Source of the DNA: Owenia fusiformis
Taxonomy: Eukaryota; Annelida; Polychaeta; Sabellida; Oweniidae
Direction of reading: 5' to 3'
DNA length: 60,000 bases
Assembly (NCBI GenBank): GCA_903813345.2
Contig: CAIIXF020000010.1
Span: forward strand, 8,922,349 to 8,982,348
Of this stretch, positions 1 to 9,576 are shown in pieces; the first letter of the stretch is position 1, and every line of letters starts with the position of its first letter. The translations under genes and the position numbers were made by a program. The notes beneath the pieces were generated by a model. The model was not told the DNA's origin. It did no database searches and worked only from the letters and a program-made list of their open reading frames with translations.

Positions 1-57
1 ATAATTTTTTTACATTTAAAACATATTGCTATTACAGTTTTACATATTGCACCTAAA

Positions 58-330
58 TTACTGTAAAATCGGCACTAAAATGGCTGCCATTTTTAAATGA
101 GCGGCCTTTTTGAAAATCGGCTTTCGAGCAGAACTTCTACCCCCATAGGGTATATGTGTACAAAATATAAATAAAATCGGGCCAATGGTATTTGAGATAT
201 TGCCCGGACGGACGGATGGACGGACGTACGTACGGACGTACGTACGTACGTACGGACGGACGGAGGCGTTCCCTATATCCCTCCGAACTTCGTTCGATGG
301 GATAATTATTAATGTATCACAGGACAACTA
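58..330. repeat. Dispersed repeat with ACGT/ACGG microsatellite
   Basis: A run of CGGA and CGTA tetranucleotides fills about 204-264. It is flanked on the left by AT-rich sequence with short motifs such as GCCATTTTT and GCGGCC, which recur in the 54-kb repeat block. The open frame across it encodes only a Tyr-Val-Arg-Thr repeat, so I do not treat it as a gene. Nothing else is recognisable in 331-700. Confidence 0.6.
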
Positions 331-702
331 ACCAGCCAACCACAGCTCTCTGATCTGAACAACTCTCACACTCTTTCATTTCCAAATTTTTTAATCTTTA
401 GACTTCCATGTTAAAAACCTTGAAATGCAACACAACCAAAAGTACCAACAACTAGTCAACTGTCAATCCAAACCACGGACCTCGGTCAGATTATTCCCAT
501 TGGTCTCAAAGCTCAATGAATTTACTCCAGATCAAGGATCAGACACAAAATCTTCAGAAAATTTTATTTTCTTGATTCTGGATTCAGTTTATCAATAAAT
601 ATAACATGTCATAATGAACGGTTGTCCGATTTGTCTTTCCAATCACGTAATGCATACATATATGTAAGCTGCATCTCTTGATAAAAGGACAAAATAGCTG
701 AG

Positions 703-862
703 TGGAAAGATAATGTTCAGTTTCATCAATTTACGAGAATATGACGCCACACCGGATGATGTCACACCAGATTTGCATTGATTAACTGTTTGTTGTGATG
801 TGACTTAAACTGACAGATGAACAATATCACAAGAAACTACCAAATCTGAACATTATCTTTCC
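703..862. repeat. Short inverted-repeat element (MITE-like)
   Basis: The ends are 17-18 bp inverted copies of each other (TGGAAAGATAATGTTCAG at the left, its complement at 846-862), about 125 bp apart. No coding content is visible. The size and structure suggest a MITE, but no target duplication was identified. Confidence 0.5.
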
Positions 863-980
863 TCTCTAAAATTTTTAAAATAATTATCCTGGAAAACCCC
901 TTTTTACAGCATCAATAAATGATATCATGTAACAATTCAAACTAGAATGTGAAGAGATTACAGGGCAAATAATGGTCACT

Positions 981-1270
981 TCTTGGGTTAGAGATGGTAA
1001 AGGTCAGAACGGGGGACTTTTGAATTTTTCAGAAAATGTGCCCAATATATTGCTCTAAATGATACAATCTTTGAAAATTTGATATCATTCATCGAAGAAA
1101 GAAAAAAATGAAAAAAACTGAATTGGAAAGTGATCTTTTTTCCTTTTTATGACCACCATTTTTGTTTCAGACAATGTTTTAAATTTCAAAGATTGTATCA
1201 TTTAGAGCAATTAATTGGGCACATTTTCTGAAAAATTCAAAAGATTCTGTTCAGTGACCTTTCCCAAGCG
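981..1270. repeat. Inverted-repeat element (MITE-like), about 290 bp
   Basis: The left arm, about 981-1080, is complementary to the right arm, about 1170-1270, over roughly 90 bp with a few mismatches. The shared core contains TTGAATTTTTCAGAAAATG and a Leu-rich-looking AT stretch. The loop is about 90 bp. No reading frame is present. Confidence 0.6.
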
Positions 1271-1362
1271 CCTACTTTCAGCTATTATTCAGTCACATTT
1301 TCAGAGGGCTGAAAAAGTTATTTCATCATGTTTAGGCTCATTCTGACCATGTACATTGTGAT

Positions 1363-1533
1363 CCTGGGGGTCATTAACAGAGCTTTCTCAAAGTTACGAA
1401 TTCGCAAGTCAATTGTTAATTTTACGAATTTGGTAAATGTGCATTAACAGAACTTTCGTAAAGTTACGAACGTTCTTACATGATTAAGCAAATATGTTCC
1501 TGAGCTGCGAAAGTTCTGTTAATGACCCCCTGG
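1363..1533. repeat. Short inverted-repeat element (MITE-like), about 170 bp
   Basis: The left end reads CCTGGGGGTCATTAACAGA and the right end is its near-perfect complement ending ACCCCCTGG. The arms are about 25 bp and the interior also carries self-complementary AAAGTTACGAA motifs. The element type cannot be assigned. From 1534 to 2303 I see no gene or clear repeat. Confidence 0.55.
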
Positions 1534-2305
1534 TCATCTTAATGATATGTGCGATTGGAGGTCAAAACAGAACTCTGTTATTTTGGTTCAAAAAATTTTT
1601 GAATTCCAGCATGGTTTTGTCACTTCCTGTTTTGTCATTTCCTATTAAGTACCACGGCACCTTAAACAAATTTCAAATTTCCCCTTCAAAATCCTCATAA
1701 CACACATTTCTGGTGACAAATGAGTGTCTAAGGTGTCAAGGTGAGTGACAAATATGAGATGAGGTGGTTGACTTGAAAAATCACATTTTCCGCGAAATTC
1801 TGCGCGAAAAAATCAAATATTCTGAAAAAAAATTTAAAACTAAAATTCAGTGTTTTTTCTGCGGCGATGTGGAATCACGGAATATTAGTATCTGTGATAA
1901 GAAGTTACATCAATTACAATGAAAGGGGATAATCCATGCCAGAAGAAATAGGGAAACCTTACTCGAGTCTCTATGCATGATTTCGTCAGGATTTAGTCTA
2001 AAATTAAAATAAACGGCTCCCAGAAAAATGGTGATATTCGAAAACTGAACGAAATGTTGCTATTGTCTGATATTAGTAACTGGCTGTAAATTCTAAGTTA
2101 GCGATCCAGAAGATGTAAACTAATACATTGATCACTTTTCAAATTGTGATGTGGAAAAATGGCGAACATTTGATTTCAAATTTTACGATTGACATGACCC
2201 GTATCATAGCTTTCAATTAAAACCCATGCCCGTATACAGCAGTAAAAACATGCAGGAATTTATGTTTGGACAAAGGCCACGATATAGTGGCCTTAGAAGA
2301 AGGTA

Positions 2306-2914
2306 CAGTGCTGGTATATATTAATTGATCAGTCGCTTAATTGGCATATTTTCTTGAGTTTTAACATTTAATGTTCCAAACTCCCACAAACTGCAGAAAA
2401 GTATACCCCATAAATCATATTTACCAAAATGAGTGTCTCCAAGGCTTCACACCAGCGTATGTATAATGCATTTGTCACGAGTTTGAGCTGAAATTTCGCC
2501 AAAATGGAGTAGGCTAAGGGTAGTCTCTGCCAGGTTTGTTTATTGTGGTAAGCTTGTAAGTGCTCAGAAGCAAATAATTCATGTGCGCAAAATAATCAAA
2601 TAATCTGATTGGTCTAAACTTTGCTGCACATGCGCACAATGTGTGCCATGTTTTTTCTAGTGATTTCGTTTCGTTTCATGGAGTTTGCGTTTCAGTGTAA
2701 CTTCCGCAAAAATGGCGGACCATGGACAGAATTAAAAGGTAAAATCACTCCGAAATTTCAAGAGAACTTTTTACCTATAATAGCAAAACTTTTGTTTTAT
2801 TTGTGCATTCTATCTATCAGATAAGAGTCTCAGGGGTATGTAGGCAAATTCATTTTGATAGGAGCACTCTGTTTAGTTTGAAAACGCACCCTTAATTATT
2901 ATATATCAGCACTG
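2306..2914 (+). mobile_element. 609-bp TA-flanked MITE, copy 1
   Basis: This unit starts CAGTGCTGGTATATATT and ends with the related complement ATATATCAGCACTG. It has TA on each side (2304-2305 and 2915-2916), the target duplication of Tc1/mariner-class transposons. It contains no transposase. A second copy of exactly the same length lies inverted at 3057-12207 once the retrotransposon inserted there is removed. The start CAGTGCTG and the TA target make a non-autonomous Tc1/mariner-type element the best reading; the autonomous parent is not in the window. Confidence 0.75.
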
Positions 2915-2916
2915 TA

Positions 2917-3054
2917 AGGGAAACCGATGGCTCATCACTCTGTAATTACATGTCATACATCTCTCTTCATCACCATCATCATCATCGGTTTTAGGAGTAT
3001 AAGGCTGGGTGCCTATGTGTTCCTCCCTTCCTAATATAGATCAATTAATCTTGA
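2917..3054 (-). repeat. Spacer between MITE copies with a LINE-type 3' tail
   Basis: This 138-bp spacer contains, on the minus strand, a short stretch resembling the LINE 3' end at 14643-14700: a GGGAGGAA..CACA motif, then AGGAGTATAAG-type sequence read in complement, then a GATGAT microsatellite at about 2970-2990. It probably derives from the 3' tail of the same CR1-like LINE family. Confidence 0.4.
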
Positions 3055-3552
3055 TACAGTGCTGATATATAATAATTAAGGGTGCGTTTTCAAACTAAAC
3101 AGAGTGCTCCTACCAAAATGAATTTGCCTACATACCCCTGAGACTCTTATCTGATAGATAGAATGCACAAATAAAACAAAAGTTTTGCTATTATAGGTAA
3201 AAAGTTCTCTTGAAATTTCGAAGTGATTTTACCTGTTAATTCTGTCCATGGTCAGCCATTTTTGCGGAAGTTACACTGAAACAGAAACTCCATGAAACGA
3301 AACGAAATCACTAGAAAAAATATGGCACACATTGTGCGCATGTGCAACAAAGTTTAAACCAATCATATTATTTGATTTTTTTGCGCACGTGAATTGTTTG
3401 CTTCTGAGCACTTACAAGCTTACCACAATAAACAAACCTGGCAGAGACTACCCTTAGCCTACTTCATTTTGGGGAAATTTCAGCTCAAACTCGTGACAAA
3501 TGCATAATGCATACGCTGGTGTGAAGCCTTGGAGACACTAATTTTGGTAAAT

Positions 3553-3948
3553 TAATTCTATGTAATAGAATGCTTTATGTGTCATTGATGGGGTCGTTCT
3601 GATCACGTTGAGAAACGTAGAGAAGCTGAGCTCACCTGAAAGTAGAAACATATGCTGTGGGGGTCTGAAGACTTTGTTAATAAGCGATTTTCTTAGATTC
3701 GTTGCAGTGTTTGGTTCCATTACGGAAGTGACGTAGTGACACCAGATGGCGCTTGATGTTGGACTTCCTTTCTGACAGCCCGCCAAATCTAAGAGTGGTT
3801 ATCCATATTTTATCAGCAGAGTTTAGGTTTTTATGTTGTTTTATTAGATACAAACAACAAGAAGGTAAGCGATTAGTTAAGTTAAGGGTCAGTTGGACCT
3901 GATGTTAATTGTTTTGGGTTGTTTTAGTTTGGAATTAGATGAAAAATT
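3553..3948 (+). repeat. Split direct repeat A1
   Basis: 396 bp, repeated without visible difference at 11281-11676 (offset 7728). It begins TAATTCTATG right after the AAAT crossover tetranucleotide. It should carry the promoter and transcript start (inference). A strong splice donor, AAG/GTAAGC, lies at 3865. Confidence 0.9.
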
Positions 3949-4811
3949 CATGGAGAAATATTCATGGAAAAAAAATCCAGTGGCATCATCAGGCATTTTG
4001 GCCTAGACCTGCAGGAATTAGAAATTTACACGTGGGTAGTGTTTAGGCTTTCCCTTCTTCAGCATCATACAGGCGACCAGTAGGGGTGATGCCATTTTAA
4101 AAAGGAGGCTAGGTAGGAAAATTCATGAAGATTCAAAGTGACATTCATGGAAAAAACAATAAAAAATTCAGTGACATCAACATACTGACAACTGAAAAAA
4201 CATAAAGGGGCCAGTTTGGTTGGTGTCATTGTTAATAGGAAGCTAGGAAGTAAGTCATGGAGATTCAATGTGATATTCATGTAACTTTAAGATATTCAAT
4301 GACGTTCCCATGCCGGCTCTAGGTAGTAGGTAGGGCACAGTTTAAGGGGGCCAGTATGGAAACGGTTATTGATAATAGGAAGTTAGGTAGGGAAGTTGGC
4401 AGTAGCCACTTCAATATGATGGTGTTAAGGCGCCAAAAAAGGGTCAACAAGGCCTGGGCATAGTGGCCCCAGAAGTAAGTAGAAGCAGAAAACCTAAAAA
4501 TAAAAAATAAATAAAATAAAAATAAAGTAAAAATGCTTAAATACATGAAAGTACATAAATAAAATTGAAATAAACAAATAGGTATCAAATTAAAATAAAA
4601 ATATATTATGAGAATAAATAAATAAAGGATTTTGTACAGAGGTAGATGGAGATTATTGCAAACAACATTAGTAGGTAAGAATTTTTGGATTAATCGGCAG
4701 TCAATGAACGAAAAAGCACTTGGCAACTGGGAAAGTTTATTGATAAGGTTAGTAAGACCCATTTAGTCCTGGTGAGAATATACTGATCAAGGATATTCTC
4801 CTTTCAGTTGT
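3949..4811 (+). other. Retroelement 5' leader with degenerate repeats
   Basis: No convincing ORF. Three degenerate copies of a block containing ATTCATG and ATTCAGTGAC motifs occur at about 3940-4310, followed by an A/T-rich tract at 4490-4640. A pyrimidine tract ending CTCCTTTCAG at 4798-4807 looks like a splice acceptor five bases before the first ORF. Spliced to the donor at 3865 it would remove nearly the whole leader. Confidence 0.5.
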
Positions 4812-5438
4812 ATGGCTGTGCGTGTGTGGATTGTGGGTACCTCCCACATCACAAGATTGAGGAGCTACGTGGATGACAACCCTTGGGATTTTAAAAATTC
4901 CCCGGGATTTGATGAAGTTTACACTGAGCGCAGCGGAGGGACCATAGAACATTTAAAATCAAAGGTTAAAGCCAGGGAACCAGTAGTAGGTCAAGGATTT
5001 GTAAGTTGTTTCATCCAGGGTGGCGGAAATGACATTAGCAATAAAACCGCTGATATGCAGGGCAACCTGGAAGATATCAGCCAGGAGATAGCGGAGAGGC
5101 TATGGTCCCTTGCTACAGAATGCGCCAAACATATGGGACCAAATGGTAAGGTGCTAGTAGGAAAACTCATTCACCGCACACCCTCTATGAAATACCCGAA
5201 AGGGATCCAAACAGAACAACACGCCAGAAGACATAATTTAGTTACTGATAGGGTAAACGTTTTATTGAATTCAAAATCAACTGACAACATAATATATTAT
5301 CGAACAAGAGGAGTGGAGCAGTCCATTGCCGAGAAACTCGCGGATGGGGTGCATTTCAAACACTCTTTCATGAGAGTTTACAGAGACAGTGTCATGGATG
5401 GCCTGTTTCTAGGCATAGGACGGGCCATGCATAGTTAG
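4812..5438 (+). CDS. SGNH/GDSL-family hydrolase ORF of the retrotransposon
   Basis: 208 aa from a true ATG. Block I is VGTSHI with the presumed nucleophile Ser11. Block III is GGGNDI with Asn73. Block V is DGVHF with Asp178 and His181. Together these form an SGNH (GDSL-like) hydrolase signature, a family of esterases/lipases acting through Ser, Asp and His. Similar hydrolase ORFs have been described in some Ngaro elements and in some CR1-like LINEs; their substrate and role in transposition are unknown. No signal peptide or membrane segment is seen. Being first in the coding block, it should be reached from the A1 promoter directly or by splicing. A consensus donor, GTAAGT, follows the stop codon at 5443. 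Confidence 0.8.
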   Translation: MAVRVWIVGTSHITRLRSYVDDNPWDFKNSPGFDEVYTERSGGTIEHLKSKVKAREPVVGQGFVSCFIQGGGNDISNKTADMQGNLEDISQEIAERLWSLATECAKHMGPNGKVLVGKLIHRTPSMKYPKGIQTEQHARRHNLVTDRVNVLLNSKSTDNIIYYRTRGVEQSIAEKLADGVHFKHSFMRVYRDSVMDGLFLGIGRAMHS

Positions 5439-6084
5439 ACAAGTAAGTAATAAATATTAATAACATCATTTTATTTCACCTATAACAATATGGTGTATCA
5501 AGCAAAGCAAGGAAGGGAAGTAGACGTGCCTAAGTCACGGGTAAATACCCATAAGACGGCTGGTTTTGAGGTAGATTGGTAGCGAAGTAAGAAGGTATGC
5601 TTATGTAATCAGTTATTACTGGGTATTTAGTTACCAATTCTTTGTATTACAGCATTAAAGGTTAGCGGTAAAAATAAAATAAAATAAAATCAATAAATAA
5701 GTAAAATAATAATAATAAATTAATACATAAAAATAAATAAATAGGTCAAATGATAAAAGTTTTCAGTACATACACAGTTTAACTACATACTATCATGAAG
5801 TGATAATAGGTTTAAAAGAAAGAAAGAAAGAAATAAAAAATTACAACGATTAACAATTACAATAATGTACAATACATTAAGGTAAATAAAATAAGGTGTG
5901 ACATCACCCAATAATAGTTATCATATAGGAATCATCGGGAAGGGGGTGGGGGGGGGGGCATTGTCTGTTTTGCAATGGGTCAGGACTGGGGCAGTGTATA
6001 ACGGTAGGGATGCCAAGGGGTCCTTGCTCTGAGGAGTCGCGTTTATTTATGATTGCACTGCATTGGTCTTGATTCTTGCAGAAC
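5439..6084 (+). other. Spacer between hydrolase and gag ORFs, possible intron
   Basis: No ORF. It begins with a donor-like GTAAGT at 5443 and ends with an acceptor-like TTGATTCTTGCAG at 6068-6080, four bases before the gag ATG. The middle is A/T-rich (5680-5900) with a G-run at 5948-5960. It could be an intron in a downstream-ORF transcript, or only a spacer. Confidence 0.45.
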
Positions 6085-7668
6085 ATGCCAGGAGGGGTAC
6101 CTTTGAAAAGGAAAAGCCAGGACAAAAGGTTGAATGTAAAGAAGAAAAGATTAAGTACCTCAAAGTCTTCTACAAGATCAAGTAAAAATAGTAACTCTTC
6201 AAAAAGTACATTGCCTTATGGGGATACAGACAGGGAAGATCAAATCATAAGGGAAAACGCAAGAGTCTGGTCAAATGAAACAGTAAATAGTAATGCCGAT
6301 TTCAATAGGGGGGACAGTCCAGAGAGGGAAAGTACAAGAAGGGGTCCTTCAGAAATGGATATAGAAGGGGAACCTCAGAGGCAACAAAAAGAACACCCGG
6401 TTATGCCCCAAGCTAGTAGTTGGTGGGAGGGGGGTTATGGTCACCCAGCAATGACATCCCAGGGGATACCAGGTTGGAATTCTGGGTGGTATAGTCCTTG
6501 GCCTCCTACCATGCCTCCGCAACAGTATTACCCCTACCATACCCAAGGGATGCCAGGGTGGTATGGGATTCCTCCTTACAATGCAACAAATGGGCCTTGG
6601 CAACCAGCTGCAACTACTGCAGCTGCAACACAGGAAAATAACAGGGCTAACCCCTTAGTTCAGGGCAGAATAGGGCAAGACATTCCAAGATGCACAGCAT
6701 GTGGTAATTGCCAATCAAAGAACAGTAATACACAGCAAAGTGAAGGTGGGATACATTTCCTGCCCCAGGGGATACCAGGGCAAGGGAACGTGTCTACAAC
6801 ACCCTTCCTGCACAGTCATCAGAATGAAATCGATGATAATAGAAGTGCAACATTGGGACAAACTCAAGTAGAACAGGACATGAATAAAACAAAGGTTAAT
6901 CAAGGTACTGGTAGTGTTACTGATACAGTCCCCCTGGTTGACACCTCAAATGCTCAGTTAGACTATATAGAAGATTCCATAAAGGAGAAAATTTGGGACA
7001 ACCAATTCATAGAATTGTCTAAATTGATAGAAGAGGATAATAGTGATGACGAGGTGTCAAGTAGGGTGACAGAGGTGGTATATAAAGGGGGTCAGAGAGT
7101 GCATGTTTATGGGAAAGCTAAGACTCGGAAATATTTGAATTATCAGGAATGGCAGAAAGCGTTTCTGATATTTGTTAAGGTGTATACCTATAAACACCCT
7201 AAAGAAGCGAGCGACTTGGCACAATACATGTCTCAGATACACGAACTAAAACTAAAATCTCGAAATTGGGGAAAATATGACAGACTCTTCAGAAAAAGCA
7301 AAGGGAAAAGGGAAAAATCCTGGGCCTGTTGGGACCAAGTGCTTTTTTACGATTGTTTAAATCTTCCCCAGGGTGATTTCAAGAAATCTGAGGGTTCTAA
7401 AGGAAAGAAATTTGGAGACAAAAGTAAGAGAGACGATAGTTATTCGGCCAAGTCAGAGTTCGCTTCCGCAGAAAAATCAAAAGGCAAATCTATGCCATTC
7501 ATTCCAAGAGGCTTATGTTGGAAATACCATAAGGGAGAAAGGTGTGATGGGGGTGAAAGTTGCGTGGGTAGCCATTCTTGTCCTTCGCACAAATCTGCTA
7601 CTCACCCAGCAATTCATTGCTCGGAGGCCCTTAAAACACCTTTTAAGCCAAGGCAACAGAAAAAATGA
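6085..7668 (+). CDS. Gag-like protein of the YR retrotransposon
   Basis: About 527 aa counted from the first ATG at 6085; the frame is open slightly upstream without an ATG. The N-terminus is basic and Ser-rich with KKKR and RKSQDK stretches. The middle is rich in Pro, Trp, Tyr and Gln. Near the C-terminus is a Cys/His cluster starting CWKYHKGERC and continuing to HSCPSH and AIHC. This spacing matches the zinc-binding C-terminus of DIRS/Ngaro gag proteins, and should bind the element RNA. A smaller CTACGNC motif sits in the middle. The ORF ends in UGA at 7666-7668, and the next codon continues the RT frame without a shift, so a Gag-RT fusion would need stop-codon readthrough. Confidence 0.85.
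   Translation: MPGGVPLKRKSQDKRLNVKKKRLSTSKSSTRSSKNSNSSKSTLPYGDTDREDQIIRENARVWSNETVNSNADFNRGDSPERESTRRGPSEMDIEGEPQRQQKEHPVMPQASSWWEGGYGHPAMTSQGIPGWNSGWYSPWPPTMPPQQYYPYHTQGMPGWYGIPPYNATNGPWQPAATTAAATQENNRANPLVQGRIGQDIPRCTACGNCQSKNSNTQQSEGGIHFLPQGIPGQGNVSTTPFLHSHQNEIDDNRSATLGQTQVEQDMNKTKVNQGTGSVTDTVPLVDTSNAQLDYIEDSIKEKIWDNQFIELSKLIEEDNSDDEVSSRVTEVVYKGGQRVHVYGKAKTRKYLNYQEWQKAFLIFVKVYTYKHPKEASDLAQYMSQIHELKLKSRNWGKYDRLFRKSKGKREKSWACWDQVLFYDCLNLPQGDFKKSEGSKGKKFGDKSKRDDSYSAKSEFASAEKSKGKSMPFIPRGLCWKYHKGERCDGGESCVGSHSCPSHKSATHPAIHCSEALKTPFKPRQQKK
7666..7668 (+). promoter_or_regulatory. In-frame UGA between gag and RT, readthrough candidate
   Basis: Gag and RT lie in the same frame (6085 and 7669 are in register) and are separated only by this UGA. 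The context is AAA AAA UGA UUG. Gammaretroviruses solve the same layout by stop-codon readthrough; whether this element does is inference. A recent point mutation is the alternative. Confidence 0.55.
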
Positions 7669-9576
7669 TTGGAACTGAAACCCGGGAGTGACATCAAACA
7701 TGGGGATGAGGGCACTAGGTTGTATGTTAAAAAGCCCATTGACGACAAAAGGGAGGTCGAACATTTTCAATCAGAGATAGATCCTGTCAGCCAAGGTCTG
7801 TCACCTCTATCGCCCTACTTAGACAAAAAAGGGGATATCAAATCGAAGGGCCTATCCTATCAGGGGAAAGACTTAGGTAGTGAACCAAATATTTTAGAAC
7901 CACCTGGTGAGAGGGATACCTGTTTAACCGAAGGGGAGGGGCAAATAAAAGAATGGGAAATGGAGACTGTTGTGATCAGAAACGATTTAATTCCTACCCC
8001 GGTCAAAGTAGGGAAGTTGACAGAATATTTGGAAGGGTACGAAGAAGACTTAGTTTATCAAATTCATCAGGGCTTCACAGAAGGGTTCAAAATTCCATTT
8101 GAGGGTGTAGTTTCCGACACAGAACCAAGAAATTTAAAATCAGCAGACACATTAAAAAACCAACTTTGGGAGAAAATTCAGAAAGACTTAAAAGAGGGAA
8201 CGATCGCGGGGCCATTTTTGAAAAAGCCCGAGGGTTTACATATTTCCCCTATAGGATTGGTCCCAAAAAAGACCCCTGGAAAATTTAGGAAGATAATTCA
8301 TTTATCCGCCCCTGAAGGAAAGTCAATCAATGAGGGCATTGAGAAAGAATTGGCAACAGTACAGTACCATTCTATTCAAAATGCTGTCGATATTATCAAA
8401 AGGTCGGGGAAACCGCTTTTTCTAGCCAAGACAGACATTAAGTCCGCATTTGACATTGTGCCAATATGCCCGGAACATCAGTTACTCTTGGGTTTCAAGT
8501 TTGACGGAAAATATTATATTTCTCGTACCTTACCGATGGGACTTTCCGTTTCGTGCAAATACTTTGAATTGCTTAGTACTGCCATGAATTGGGTAGCAAT
8601 ACACAAGTTACAAATTGCACACGTTTTACACATATTAGACGATTTCTTGCTAATGGAAGAGTCTCACACACAGTGTCAAAAAAGTCTCAAGCTTTTTGAA
8701 GAATTTTGTCAGGAGTGCGGTATTCCTTTGGCTCAGGAAAAAACGGAAGGTCCTAGTCAGGTCCTAACGTTTGCTGGTATTGAAATCGATACGCTTAATC
8801 AGGTGTTAAGGCTTCCTGAAGACAAATTGTTAAAAGCAAGAGAAATAATTAGAAAAAACCGAGGGCGGAAAAAGTGCACGAAACGGGAGATCTTAAGTAT
8901 GGTTGGCTACCTGCAATATTGTACGATTATTATACCGTTTGGTAGAACATTCATTAGAAGAATGATTAACTTGAGTATGAGAGTTAAGGAGTTGCATTGG
9001 CACACACGGCTCACACCAGAGGTAAAGTTAGATCTTTCAATATGGGAGTCCTTTTTAGAGACTTTTAATGGCAAATCTTTCTTCCTTGACGAAGAATGGC
9101 AAGATAGGGAAAGCCATACAATATTTACAGATTCAGCTCAGAAGTTGGGGTATGGGGTGGTATTTGACAATGAATGGGTACAAGGAAATTGGCCCATAAA
9201 ATGGAGGTCAGAAAATATCACCTTATTAGAGCTATATCCAATTTTAGCAGCTATGTTTGTGTGGGAGGACAGGTTCGCCAATAAAGCTATAACCATAAGA
9301 TCTGACAATGAAGCCGTTTGTGCCATTTTAAATAAAGGGGTATCGAAAGATGCAAAAATAATGGTGCTAGTGAGAATATTGGTTTTACAATGTTTAAAAA
9401 GAAACATTCTCATTAAAGGGTTACATGTACCAGGCGTAAACAATGAACTTGCTGATGCACTATCTCGAAATCTATTTCAGAGGTTTTGGCAGATGCATCC
9501 GACGGCTTTGAAAGAGCCACAAACTGTTCCTCAGGATATTTGGCCAGAGAATATAAACATAAATTTAAAAAATTAA
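7669..9576 (+). CDS. Reverse transcriptase-RNase H of the YR retrotransposon
   Basis: 635 codons, open from the base after the gag UGA; no ATG begins this frame there, so it is probably translated as an extension of gag. Numbering from 7669, residues 1-120 are a linker. RT spans about 160-375: motif A KTDIKSAFD with Asp256, TLPMGLS, and the active-site HILDDF with Asp324/Asp325. RNase H spans about 484-600, with the four acidic residues Asp488 (FTDSA), Glu521 (LLELYP), Asp546 (RSDNE) and Asp596 (ADALSR). The LDD form and order are those of DIRS-like elements. It should copy element RNA into DNA. Its 3' end overlaps the recombinase frame by about 120 nt. All catalytic residues are intact. Confidence 0.92.
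   Translation: MELKPGSDIKHGDEGTRLYVKKPIDDKREVEHFQSEIDPVSQGLSPLSPYLDKKGDIKSKGLSYQGKDLGSEPNILEPPGERDTCLTEGEGQIKEWEMETVVIRNDLIPTPVKVGKLTEYLEGYEEDLVYQIHQGFTEGFKIPFEGVVSDTEPRNLKSADTLKNQLWEKIQKDLKEGTIAGPFLKKPEGLHISPIGLVPKKTPGKFRKIIHLSAPEGKSINEGIEKELATVQYHSIQNAVDIIKRSGKPLFLAKTDIKSAFDIVPICPEHQLLLGFKFDGKYYISRTLPMGLSVSCKYFELLSTAMNWVAIHKLQIAHVLHILDDFLLMEESHTQCQKSLKLFEEFCQECGIPLAQEKTEGPSQVLTFAGIEIDTLNQVLRLPEDKLLKAREIIRKNRGRKKCTKREILSMVGYLQYCTIIIPFGRTFIRRMINLSMRVKELHWHTRLTPEVKLDLSIWESFLETFNGKSFFLDEEWQDRESHTIFTDSAQKLGYGVVFDNEWVQGNWPIKWRSENITLLELYPILAAMFVWEDRFANKAITIRSDNEAVCAILNKGVSKDAKIMVLVRILVLQCLKRNILIKGLHVPGVNNELADALSRNLFQRFWQMHPTALKEPQTVPQDIWPENININLKN

Noticed and set aside
3538-3786. Small conserved ORF also found at 11254-11514
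   Set aside because: The identity is explained by the A1 and A2 repeats. It is antisense to the element and has no coding features.
4319-4762. 147-codon minus-strand ORF in the retroelement leader
   Set aside because: It is hydrophobic low-complexity sequence antisense to an A/T-rich leader, with no recognisable motif.
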